Below are positions 1 to 9,530 of a stretch of DNA of 64,000 nt, piece after piece. Origin of the DNA: Ulva prolifera (Eukaryota; Chlorophyta; Ulvophyceae; Ulvales; Ulvaceae); assembly GCA_023078555.1 (NCBI GenBank), contig CM041200.1, forward strand, positions 5,646,861 through 5,710,860, given 5' to 3'. Under the pieces are notes generated by a model. It saw only the letters and a list, made by a program, of their open reading frames with translations. It did no database searches and had not been told where the DNA came from. How positions within the stretch are numbered: position 1 is the first letter of the stretch; each line of letters opens with the position of its first letter. A program made the position numbers and the translations under genes.

Positions 1-370
1 CGGGATGTAGGCCATACCACTCGCGTCAATGACGGTGCAAGCATTTGCCAGCTTGGCGATGTTGGTGTTGATGCCACCGCACATGCCCTTGTCAGTGGCA
101 ACAGGCACGTTGACCGTCTTACGGACGGGTATGTCTGCACATAAGGAACAGGCTGATTGTTGACAGCGAATAGGGTGCTGCATGGCAGTCGGGGGTCGAA
201 GAACATCTGAATCGCACTGGTCTCCTCTCCAAATAGCTTCAGAAATGGCTTTGGCGCCCCGCCAGCCTGTTCCTGCTGAGCCTGAGCCCTTTTCATTTTC
301 GATGCAGCAACCATCTTCATTGCTGAGGTAATTTTCTTGATGTTTTGCACTGACTTGATGCGGGCTTTGA
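1..370 (-). CDS. ATPC: Mitochondrial ATP synthase F1 gamma subunit, partial
   Basis: Gamma is the central rotor stalk of the F1 part of mitochondrial ATP synthase. Two exons are readable on the minus strand: 370-218 and 134-1, with an intron at 217-135 (GTGCGA donor, GTGCAG acceptor). They join in phase to give the family N-terminal helix (RIKSVQNIKKITSAMKMVAA) followed by PFLKLFGEE and the conserved loop ATDKGMCGGINTN. The spacing matches the mitochondrial rather than the chloroplast paralogue as I remember them. The gene runs off the left end, so the Rossmann-like domain and C-terminal helix are missing. The 5' end is also missing: an acceptor at 371-372 implies an upstream exon. A possible mitochondrial presequence starts at an ATG at 662 (minus), beginning MALRRSLFQVAHTLRQAS, but I could not find a phase-consistent splice to it. 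Confidence 0.88.
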
Positions 371-542
371 CTGCACACCATCACGCCCAATGTGTAAGCC
401 ACTCGGGCCAAGTATCAAGCTGTAGAGCGGCACAATGCACCATGAAACAATCTAAGCCCACACCTGAGGCTAGAGTAGCGGCATTACGAGCTCCGTCGGC
501 AAACCTGTAAGCGCGGCATCTCTATCGGCAAGTCACACCAAA

Positions 543-662
543 TCAAACAAGGGTGCGCACATCAAACAAAGCAGCGCACCGTGATCCCACAACTTCATAC
601 TCATGCACAGATGCCTGGCGCAGTGTGTGCGCCACCTGGAATAGCGAACGCCTTAATGCCAT
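543..662 (-). other. Possible presequence exon of the ATP synthase gamma gene
   Basis: The minus-strand reading from ATG 662 starts MALRRSLFQVAHTLRQAS, an arginine-, leucine- and serine-rich stretch without acidic residues, typical of a mitochondrial presequence. It lies about 170 bases upstream of the first confident gamma exon. No donor in the needed phase (one base past a codon) was found, so this is an inference from position and composition only. The region is listed high to low because it is on the minus strand. Confidence 0.25.
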
Positions 663-915
663 CGTGCGATCATGTACCTCGGGCAGAAACCTCTTGGAAC
701 CTGCCGACCAAGAACCACGTAGTGTCTCGTGTATTGATGTTTCGGCAAAGTCGTGTACTGTTCGCAGCTTGGGGTCGAAGCGTCTCTGTCCGATTGATTC
801 GGGGTGGCTTAGGTGCACGGGAAGGGCGGTAGGCTTGCTTTGGTGAGCAGTTGCCAAGCGAAGCTGAAGATCGGATTGTCAGCAATGAGGATCATTGGTC
901 TGACTGGAAAGCAGC

Positions 916-2692
916 ATGGACAGTACAGCTTCAAGCGGTACTTTGCTTCTGTGTCTTGGTTGGGCGACGTTAGTCTTCCGTTGCGTCGTACAAAGAACAT
1001 CCAGTGAATATTTATTGAATATGGGGTGCATTCCTTCCACGACGGCGCACGCGTCTAACGTGGTGGCTCAATATATACTGGCGCACAATGTGATCTGCCG
1101 TTGCAGTGCATGCCAATTGTCCAGTGATGTGTCCGTTCCTTTCTGGTTTGCATTGAAGCCTCCAGGAGGATACAGTCTTCAAGTCCTCAGTTGGAGCGGT
1201 AGTGAACTAAAAGAAACTATCAGTAGCTTGCTCCTCAGAGATAACCCAGTTTATGATACGCTGTATGATGGTCAGCGTCGCATCCTGGGTATGCATCTGC
1301 GCTTCCATGCATTTGATTGAGCAGCAGGGCAGTTAACTGTGACATGGTTCGATCTACTGCCGTGTGACCATCACGTACAGTCTTTGTGGTGTGTGCGTGT
1401 GGAACGGAAGGATCGAAAACAGAATTCAAGGGTGGGTGTGAAGAGTGCATGTTCATGTGTTCTGCAGAATACAATGATGAGGATCCTGGAACAGGCAGGG
1501 AAGAATTCTATCATGCACATTCTAAGGGTGTTCTGATGTTGGGCTGCAAGCATGCAACTTGGCTGCAACACAGTGTGCCTGCGTTCCCGCACCAAAGGGC
1601 ATTTTATCCACATGCACAATCTGTCTATGGGCAACATTTTGCATGCTTTCAGGTGACTCTCCTTTTGTATCTCTGCTGTTCTTGTCTTCTGCGGGTGGCT
1701 GAGTGAGTGTCAGCCTGAACACATGACAGTCTGTGGTGCATGGGTGAGCTTCTTGCATGTGGGACTCCAAGCTGTCAGCTGCAAACATGGGCACTTCTGT
1801 TCTACAGATGTCACTGGAAGCTGGTGAACGACTTTTACAGATCATCTTGTCAGTGGACCCCTATATTGTCTCCGACAATACCAGCTCTCTTTTACCTTGT
1901 GACGCATCACACGTTACAGAGCAGCTGCGGGAAAACGCCGGGGGCAATCACCCTTCCACCAGGCTCAAATCCGGCTACGCAAATTCCAGACATAGGGCAG
2001 AAGGCTTGACGGTAAGATCTGGTGGCACTGACCGCGGTTCCGACAACGCAGACTTACAGGAGACTCGGCGTTGGGGTGCGCATGCAGCGCAGGCACGACT
2101 TTCCACCACTGCGCAGGGCCATCAGAACATTCTAAGCGGTCCTGGTGCAGAAACATCACAAACCAAGTTCACACTCCAGACTGATGTTGGCCCAGCTGAT
2201 GTCATTGCTAAACCTGCACGCCTACATCAGGACATCTGGGATTCCCTAGTGGCGCCATCGATTGGCTGCAGTGCGCTAAGAGTTGAGTCGTGGCTGCATG
2301 GCGGGAACAAACTGCCAGACAGGTGCCAGGCTACGTCCTGTGTGGTCAATGCGGCTGGAGTCAAACTTGACATGCCATTGAAAGCAACTTTTACAGCATT
2401 TCCAACAGTGTCATGGCGGGCGGAAAGTGACGCAGCTGCAGAACCAGTAGGCATGCAATGGGACATCTATCAAGATCATGCAAAATGGGCAGTGTGCTGC
2501 AATACCGCTGCAGTATGTTTTGGTGACATGAATCGTATGCTATCGCAGCGGAAGCGAGGGGGCTTGGCAATCTGCTACCGACCATCGGACATGGGACGGA
2601 CACAATTTGCTGTGCAGCTACACAGGCGGCTGATTGCATGGCTGGTGCCTGACGCCCAGGCATGCTGTGCTCGTGCTCAACCTGCCATTTGA
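916..2692 (+). CDS. DNase II family acid deoxyribonuclease
   Basis: DNase II enzymes cut DNA at acid pH without metal, usually in lysosomes or outside the cell. Three exons join in phase: 916-1270, 1468-1652 and 1808-2692, giving about 474 residues. The first residues (MDSTASSGTLLLCLGWATL) look like a signal peptide, and FWFALKPPGGYS and NPVYDTLYD match the family N-terminus. Exon 2 holds HAHSKGVLML, the first catalytic His motif, then HSVPAFP and YGQHF. Exon 3 holds VAPSIGCSALRVESW, the second catalytic His motif DHAKWAV, and GDMNRMLSQRKRGG near the C-terminus. Family members are usually about 350 residues; the extra length is mainly a low-complexity insert of roughly 90 to 100 residues near the start of exon 3. 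An additional intron inside exon 1 cannot be excluded, because about 50 residues between the signal peptide and the first motif look unlike the family. Confidence 0.85.
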
Positions 2693-5600
2693 TTATTGTG
2701 CTGTCGTTGCTGGGGCACGATAGTGTGATGCCTTGACGCATATCTGTGGCGGGTTCATACAAGAAAGCATACAAAATGGTGCGGATCACTGTATCTGCGG
2801 GCAACTGTCCATAGCATATCGACAGCATACCACTGACCCGCAACCAATCAATGATTAGCGATGCGCAGCTTGGCTGCTCAAAATGTGAGCTTTTATGTGT
2901 GGTGATGGCCTACAGTGCAGTTTCAGTGGCGAGCCTTTGTTCGCACCTACTGGCAGCAGCAATTCTGAATCGGCTTTATCTTGTGCCAGAGCTGACACAG
3001 TTTTGGCTGCGGCATGTCACTGTCGTGTATCAAACTCAGCCGTGACGCCACCGTGATTGTCCTACAGAACTACATCTCGGTGGCGGAAGGTTTCCAAATA
3101 CCCAGGCTACATAACGGCCATGCAGGCACCTCTGTGAAGGGTGTACATGCCAAGTAACGTACATCACAGGCACCAAGAGATGAGATATATTCAGCAGCAT
3201 GATCAGTCAATCGCGTACCATCCATCACAAGCAGCGGTAGTTGCAAACCAGAAGATGTGCGCAGTGTGTGCCCTTTTGTGGTGTTGCCACCCCATGACTC
3301 AGGTGCTTTTGCGTTCCTGAATCTATTGTGAATGTCTGATGTCCTCGTCCCACACGTGGCGCGTGTGCTCCGATTTTTTGGTTCTTGACATTGTGGCTTC
3401 ATCAGCAGCCCGGTGGTGGGAGGGGGGGTGGGGGGGTGCACGGGAGCCAGGCCTGCGTCATATAGTGGATGGCGCTTCCGCGGGTTGGTTCGGCAGTACC
3501 TGCACACTTGTACTGCTTCGTCCTTCTGCTAGGTGTAGGGGAATAATTAGATCATTTGAGCAGATGCTAGATGATCAGGGCCTGACATGATGAGATCAGC
3601 AACGCGATTTGACTGTTCTGGCCGGAGTTGTAGCTGTGCCGAGCGTACTCACATGCAGATTCGTGGGGAGCTGTTTGGCTTCCTGTGGGAAAGTATTGAA
3701 TCGCTTGGGTCTGTGATTGATTGGGTTGAGGCGCACTGCCTATGCCACGCTCGCAAACTAGAGCTTCATCGGAGCAAAACGCAGCGAAGTGTTCGATGCA
3801 TGATCGAAATGATGTAAGTTTGCCTCACCAAGGGTACAGAAGCGGTGTAGCTGTCATAGTTTTACTGAAATTGCTCTCCAGGGACGCATTCCAAGGCCAG
3901 GCACGAGCGTGGTGCTTGCGCTCACTATGTGTGTTGCAAAACCAAAGCAGGAGCGGTGGGTAACACTGCAAGAACCCCACAGCCACAAGCACAGCCAGAC
4001 CACAATCGACACTCAACATAAATCGATTCCAAGGCTCCGCAGCTACTTAACACTGCCCACAAGCAGACAAACTATCGTGCATGCACAAATACAGGGGCGC
4101 CCACACACGCAAGTGCTCATACAATCATGCCTGCATGCACACACCCCCAGGCGAGGACGAGGGGCGACTTGCGGCTCAGGCCGGATGGCCAGCGAGCGAC
4201 AAGAGATTTTCAGATGGGGCGGTGAGGAACATCAAAAGGACCTTACTATCAGTGAGGCAACGGCGCGGATTTGGCGGGCAGCGGCGCAGCAGCGCGTTAT
4301 CGGCAGAGTGGACAGCGCGCATCGCGTTCTTGAGGCGGCACCAGACTCTGCAGTCACGTAAGCAAGCCTGTTGAGCAAAGAAAACACATCTGGGCCAACT
4401 GGTAATATTTCGCGAGACAACATGACCAGGATGCAGGCGCCTTTGCCTGTGTGGCCGCCGTGATTGCGCCCACCGTGATCACGTTCGCACAGGTCAGCAG
4501 CCACAGCGCCATCATGGGACGCTGCAGTGCGAGCGTTCGAGGCGGCTAGGCGGTGAACGACGAACACGTGATCGATCACCGGCGCGCCTGAAAGGAATGC
4601 AAGGATGTTGCCACGCCGAGTGGCCCTGATCGGGGGAGGACCTCCGTCGGGGCGCCCTATGTGGGAGATGTCTGCTGTGGCAGCTTGCGGAGCTGCAGGG
4701 GGGCTGAGGGTGGTGATGTCCAGGGCTCTACATCCCGATTGGTTTCCCAATTTTTTTTTGGAAAAGAGCAAAAAAACTGACGGCGAGCGAACCGAGCCGT
4801 CGGTTTTCCCGACAAGCCGGGGGAGTGCCGTCGGGCGTGCCCGACGGCCGCCAATGGTGCTTTTCGGGACCCCCGACAGTCGTTTAAACGTCAACAGCTT
4901 GTCGGGATCCCGAGTTCTTGCTGCAGTAACAGCTTTCAGATCTGTGAAGGCGAGAACACTGTCCACTGCATTAGCACGTACTAACACAAATCACACGCAA
5001 TTTATTTGTGACTCCCCCGACGGAACCTGAGGGGGTTGTCGAACCTTGACATCCAGCAGGCTGCATATCGGGCCAGCCCGACCAAAAAATGGGCAGGGCT
5101 TCGGGTTCCCGACAGGGAAAACCAGGCCTGTAGAGCCCTGGTGATGTCCCCCGCGTCTCGGGCCCCGACACCTGTCGCGGCGGACGGTCACCGTTGCGCA
5201 GGCCTGACCTTCCGCCGCGGCTGACCTACGAGGCGCCGATGACCTACGAGGCGTATCTGGAGGACGTGAGGGCGGCACCGTATGTGGCGGGGGGAAACTG
5301 TACAGGTTGTATGTTTGTTCCTTGCATGCGCGCAGGGGCAGATCGTCTGCTGAGGCGGTCAGAAAATCGCTAATGGGGCCATTCGCTGTAGACGACACTG
5401 TAAGTAGCATCCCAGGTGGGGTAAGGTTGCACAAGCGGCGCACAAGCACGCACGATGTGCATGTGCACGTATGCATGGGAGTGCGACGCCATCTGTAGTG
5501 CACGAGAGCAGGCGTGGATGGCATAGTTGAGTAGAGGGCGTTTTTGTGAGTCTCGTGATGCTCGCACAGGTCATATGGGGCACTGTGCGGGCCGGCACGG

Positions 5601-6270
5601 CGTGTTGACTGCCCTGAGAACAACCATTATCGCGCAGCCTGTGGCGGGTTCGCTGGCCAGATCTCGGATTTATGATATCAATATGGTGCTAGATTAGTTC
5701 GAACGCCGTCGTGGACGTGGAAAGTGCAGAGAGTCTGAAATGCCACCGGGCTGGTACGAAGTCTCGTACCGGCGAGAGTTTGTGGAGACATAAGGCAGTG
5801 GGTGATCTGTTGTCTGTAAAATTTTCGGAGATAAATCAGGTGATCTGTGTTGTTGAGGCTGACTGCGCTCTCAGTGGGCTTGGCTGTCACCCGAGGGTGC
5901 AGCACCGCACCCATAGACCGCTCTGACACCCCTGCCGCACGGGCCACAGCTGCGCAACAATCCTGTCCTTTGAATGAAAACACCACAGTCTGCTTTAGAG
6001 TCTATGGGGCTTGACTGCTGTGCATTCCGCCAGGCAGTCTGCGGGTGGGCCTGAAAATTCACAGAGTTGAATGGCCCCATTACCTTTTTCCTGACCGGAG
6101 GGTCATGTCCCGTTACATAGGTGTTCGTTACTGGCCACAGAAGCAGCACGGCTTCATAGACACGATCGCAAGCATTGACGCAGCAGGTCGACAGGTCACG
6201 ATGGGGTGATCTAGCGAGCATATAGCTCCTTGCATCGACATAACCTATATCACTGTGAATCTCAGGTGCG
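2693..6270. other. Gene-poor region with no recognised gene
   Basis: I recognise no protein here. Several open readings of 70 to 250 codons exist on both strands, the longest at 4232-4987 (minus), but none shows a family motif, and the longest runs through the palindrome cluster at 4712-5170. A short stretch at 5221-5305 (+) reads LTYEAPMTYEAYLEDVRAAP before a possible splice donor; its repeated TYEA comes from a direct repeat in the DNA. It could be an exon or chance. The DNase II 3' UTR presumably occupies the first few hundred bases. Confidence 0.4.
4712..5170. repeat. Palindrome-rich element with TCGGG/CCCGA hairpins
   Basis: Within about 460 bases the motif TCGGG faces CCCGA across 1 to 4 bases at least six times: near 4799-4811, 4827-4848 (10-bp perfect stem GCCGTCGGGC with a 2-base loop), 4864-4876, 4902-4913, 5101-5112 and 5158-5168. 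The outer parts also show an imperfect inverted repeat: CCAGGGCTCTACA near 4722 reappears as its complement near 5125-5137, followed on both sides by similar GGTTTTCCC and T-rich stretches. This resembles a small non-autonomous DNA transposon or foldback element. I found no target-site duplication and no second copy in the window. Confidence 0.5.
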
Positions 6271-7900
6271 GTGAGAGCATCATCCACCCATTGCATGATG
6301 ACAGGGCCAGTGCAGAGCATGTGGCGACTGCGCACGGGCTCGAGCAGAGCTCAACCGACCTTATGTAGGGCGACGAGGCGTGATCTTCTGATCGCAGCAC
6401 CGGTGGCTGGCGTAGCTCTGCCATCGGCTGCATCCGGGGCCCCTTCCAGCATCTATGATTTTTCGGTCCAGCAGTACGGACAAACAGTCGAAATGTCAAA
6501 GTACAGAGGTGAAGTCGTTGTCGTCGTAAATGTGGCAAGCGAGTGACCCTTGCAGGTACGGTGACTGAGCGCTTCGATCGCTATCACCAAGAGAATCCGC
6601 CTTGCCATTCACGTGAACGAGGTGAAAAAAAAAGTAACACAGCAATTTGCTAGAGTGCACGATGCTGACCTTGGTCAGCTCGGTCTTCCGAGACAGTGTG
6701 TTATCCCGTCGTCACTGTTCAGATGCTGAATGAGTCCGTGGTGGTGTGCAGAACGTGAATTACCCTGGTCTCAGGAGACTGTACGAAACGTACAGAGACC
6801 AAGGGTTCAACTTGGTGGCCTTCCCATGCAACCAGGTGTGCCTGTGCAGCTGCAGGGTATTTGCCTGCTTGTAAGCATTCCCATTGCCCACCTTCCCGTA
6901 AACGCACCGTTGTCCTGCTGTGGTCGATTCTGGATGTCGTCACCGGGTGCGATGAGCGACACACATCTCACTGATTTTGTTATCAAGTCATCGACCAAAC
7001 TATGCTCGTTTCATGGCGGACAGTTGTTATTGTGTGCAGTTTGGTGGGCAAGCGCCAGGTACATCAGAGGATCAGCGGCAGGCTGCCTTCCGAAAGTTTG
7101 GATTTGAGTTTGATGTGATGGATAAACTCAATGTGAACGGTCCCGAAGCTGATCCTCTGTACCAGTTCTTGCGGTCCCGTCAACCCCAGTCAGTACCCCG
7201 AGGTAGCCGGGCCCCTTCTGGTTCCAGTGCCATTGAGTGGTGCGTCGCCCTATTCTGAGGTTTCTCTTGCCTCTAAATAAAGCTCTCTCACTTACATGTC
7301 GGTACGTAGAGTAAAAGTAAATCTGAATTTACTGAGCCGTATCCTATTGGACATTGACATCTCCGAGTTAACGGGACCACATAATGCCTAAGGGATAAAC
7401 CACCTGGAAATCCCCCTCCGACGACCGTACGCAACTCACAGGGCCTCCTCCGGTGCTGAGCGAGGTGGTCACGCACGGCCGTTGCGATTCCCTAGTATGT
7501 CGCATTCCATAGTTATTCGCAAGGGCACCCTCACCTTTGCTGCCATGCCAGCTGTTAGCTTCAGAGGATGGGTGAGGTCAATCTGCATTGGTTGACCAGT
7601 ATTGCATAACAGAACTGCTCCGGCTCGCACCTGGTCAATGGCAGCCGAGGTGCCCTGAACAGCGCACTCGTGTGCACAGCCGGTAGACACATCAAATTGG
7701 TTGGCCAGTGCAGGAATTACGTCAAATTCATGGTTGACCGAAAAGGGCAGCCGTTGAAGCGCTATGGACCTTCATTTGACCCTTCTGACTTCGAGGGAGA
7801 CCTGAGGCTGCTGCTGGCGGGCAAAGACCCAACCCCTGAGGAATGCCTGCTGCATCCTGGCAGAAAGGTCTGCAATGTTGATCGCCTCTTGGGCGCATGA
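6271..7900 (+). CDS. Glutathione peroxidase with probable selenocysteine (TGA at 6544-6546)
   Basis: Reduces hydroperoxides using glutathione or thioredoxin. Four exons join in phase: 6271-6555, 6752-6835, 7040-7239 and 7714-7900, giving about 251 residues. Exon 1 reads VVVVNVASE, then TGA, then PLQ before a strong CAG|GTACGG donor. Exon 2 continues NVNYPGLRRLYETY and FNLVAFPCNQ, exon 3 starts FGGQAPG, and the join between exons 3 and 4 rebuilds the conserved Trp (IEWNYVKF). The TGA sits exactly where the family has its peroxidatic Cys or Sec, and spacing to the NY motif is correct only if TGA is read through. Glutamine (FGGQ) and tryptophan partners are present. The N-terminus is Ser/Thr/Arg-rich like a plastid transit peptide and is followed by TRRDLLIAAPVAGVAL...ASGA, a twin-arginine-type lumen signal. 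The C-terminus has a Cys-containing extension (EECLLHPGRKVC). Exact start uncertain. Confidence 0.86.
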
Positions 7901-8021
7901 AGGCCATGTGTGATTTGGACCCGGTTTGGGTGCAGCCGTGGAGGCATATTCTGGCTGCTGAACCTGTGAACTATTACGTGTGTGTACTTGTTGATGTCAC
8001 CGGCTGTGCATGGCACAATTT

Positions 8022-8067
8022 ATGACAGGACCATGGGACATCCAAGAAATTGGGTCCATGTCCTCGA
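8022..8067 (+). promoter_or_regulatory. Candidate SECIS element in the peroxidase 3' UTR
   Basis: About 120 bases after the stop codon, ATGA at 8022-8025 is followed by a stem (AGGAC at 8027-8031 pairs with GTCCT at 8060-8064; ATGGG at 8033-8037 pairs with TCCAT at 8055-8059). AA at 8044-8045 lies in the apical region, and GA at 8066-8067 closes opposite the ATGA. This is the order of elements in a eukaryotic SECIS, the RNA fold that directs selenocysteine at UGA. Departures are a C-C mismatch next to the core, a longer than usual distance from ATGA to AA, and no clear lower helix. Only a candidate. Confidence 0.35.
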
Positions 8068-8402
8068 GCCAGGCAAAGACCTGCACCTGTTTCTCCTGAT
8101 GGGTGCATGTTGTCGCCGTTGTGTCGTGCGGGTGGGTGTTGTCATCATAACCAGATGTTCTGACCTGTGCATGAGCAAATTTTATCGTGAACAGATTGTT
8201 CCACGAGCGATGCAGGATTGTAAAGGTTACAATGGCTGATTCTGGTTGAGTCAACACAACCTTTGTATGATAAGCTGTGCCATAACAAGTGAACAACTCA
8301 AATGCACCAGCATGCAAGCAACATTGGTGTTCATACACAGCAAAGTTACTGGGTGACCCGCAGTGCCCTACGTGACACACATTATTTGATGGATCTACCA
8401 AT

Positions 8403-9530
8403 CTACGCCTTCTTGGTCTTCCCAGGGAACAGGCGAATGCAAGACTTATACAGAAGTCCTGAAAACACTACTGCGACCGCACCCCATTGCCCCGACGTCA
8501 ACATACTACCTGCCAGCAGCACGGACGCCAGGATACTAAAGAACTTCCGGGTTGTGCAGACGATGCTGCATATCAATGATCCAAATTGTGAAATTGTGTA
8601 AAAGATGGCAAGCTGCCCAAACGCCCCGCACAGGCAAAACCCAGCCAGCTCCCAAGCTGCAGCCGGATATTTCGAGCAGAAGGATAGTACTTCCATGCCA
8701 GTGTCAGATAGAAGGAAGAAGTACGCAGCATAATAGAGGCCACCCCAGAAATTCGTCCAGCACATCATGTGTAAGCTGGTCGTCTTCGGATACTTGCGTT
8801 TGATCTCATCTTGGCCGGTGTTTGTGTAAGAATCAAGAATCAGGTTGATCGCTACGAGAGCATACCCAAGCCAGGGGTTCTGGTCTTGGACCCCCGCTTT
8901 CCCCTTCCCAGAAGACAGAATGGCAAAAAGCCCCACTCCAGAACCAATTGCCAGGGCACTGACATATTCGAGTGTTCTGTACCGCTTACCATAAAGCAAG
9001 CTTCCTGTCAGCATGATGGGTACTGACTTGCATGACTTGGCCAGCACTTGAGCCGGATAGCTGATGTTCTTCAAAGCAAAGACTCCACACACTGGACCGA
9101 TAACATTAGAAACTCCGATAAGCGCATAGCTTCTGGCCGGAGGCATAGGACCTGTCTTGCCTCTGTCCAGGAACAACGAAAGCAGTGCTGCCCAAAGGAA
9201 GCACGCCATGCACTGAAAGCCTATCAGCGCATCGAGCCGTTCGAAGTGCACTTGCTCATCTCCGTACTTATTCTTTGACAGGAGCTCGGACACGCGTCCC
9301 TGCGTGATGTATGCGCCATAGATCATTGCGACACATGAGACGAACTGTACCGCCATCCATATCTTACTGGACGGCTTCTCATCATATTTCTTTGGAGCAT
9401 CATTTGTAACGAGTCCGTTTCCTCCTTTTGAGACTACCTTCATATTAAGAGACCTGCGTCGCCCTGAGAACTGAACGCAAGATCTCGAGAACAAGTTGAT
9501 GTACTTCTGTAGAAGCAGTTCTGCAAACAC
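8403..9530 (-). CDS. UDP-galactose/UDP-glucose transporter, SLC35B1 type
   Basis: Nucleotide-sugar transporter of the drug/metabolite transporter superfamily, expected in the ER or Golgi membrane. A single uninterrupted reading of 375 residues covers the whole family: an N-terminal cytosolic part, a first helix with AMIYGAYITQGRVSE, then about nine more hydrophobic segments. Family-typical stretches include NISYPAQVLAKSCKSVPIML, GYALVAINLILDSYTN and SIVCTTRKFFSILASV. It ends in KTKKA, a KxKxx dilysine signal for retrieval to the ER, which fits SLC35B1 better than Golgi relatives. The gene has no intron although its neighbours have several, so it may be a retrocopy or have lost introns. The start could also be the internal Met 30 codons downstream (MKVVSKGGNG); the longer start adds a basic leader. 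Confidence 0.93.
   Translation of the reverse strand: MFAELLLQKYINLFSRSCVQFSGRRRSLNMKVVSKGGNGLVTNDAPKKYDEKPSSKIWMAVQFVSCVAMIYGAYITQGRVSELLSKNKYGDEQVHFERLDALIGFQCMACFLWAALLSLFLDRGKTGPMPPARSYALIGVSNVIGPVCGVFALKNISYPAQVLAKSCKSVPIMLTGSLLYGKRYRTLEYVSALAIGSGVGLFAILSSGKGKAGVQDQNPWLGYALVAINLILDSYTNTGQDEIKRKYPKTTSLHMMCWTNFWGGLYYAAYFFLLSDTGMEVLSFCSKYPAAAWELAGFCLCGAFGQLAIFYTISQFGSLICSIVCTTRKFFSILASVLLAGSMLTSGQWGAVAVVFSGLLYKSCIRLFPGKTKKA

Noticed and set aside
4232-4987. 251-codon open reading on the minus strand
   Set aside because: No family motif, runs through the palindrome cluster, and composition matches the repeat rather than a protein.
6271-6546. Peroxidase reading ending at the TGA as a complete short protein
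   Set aside because: It would stop in the middle of the conserved NVASx(C/U) motif, and three following exons continue the fold in phase.
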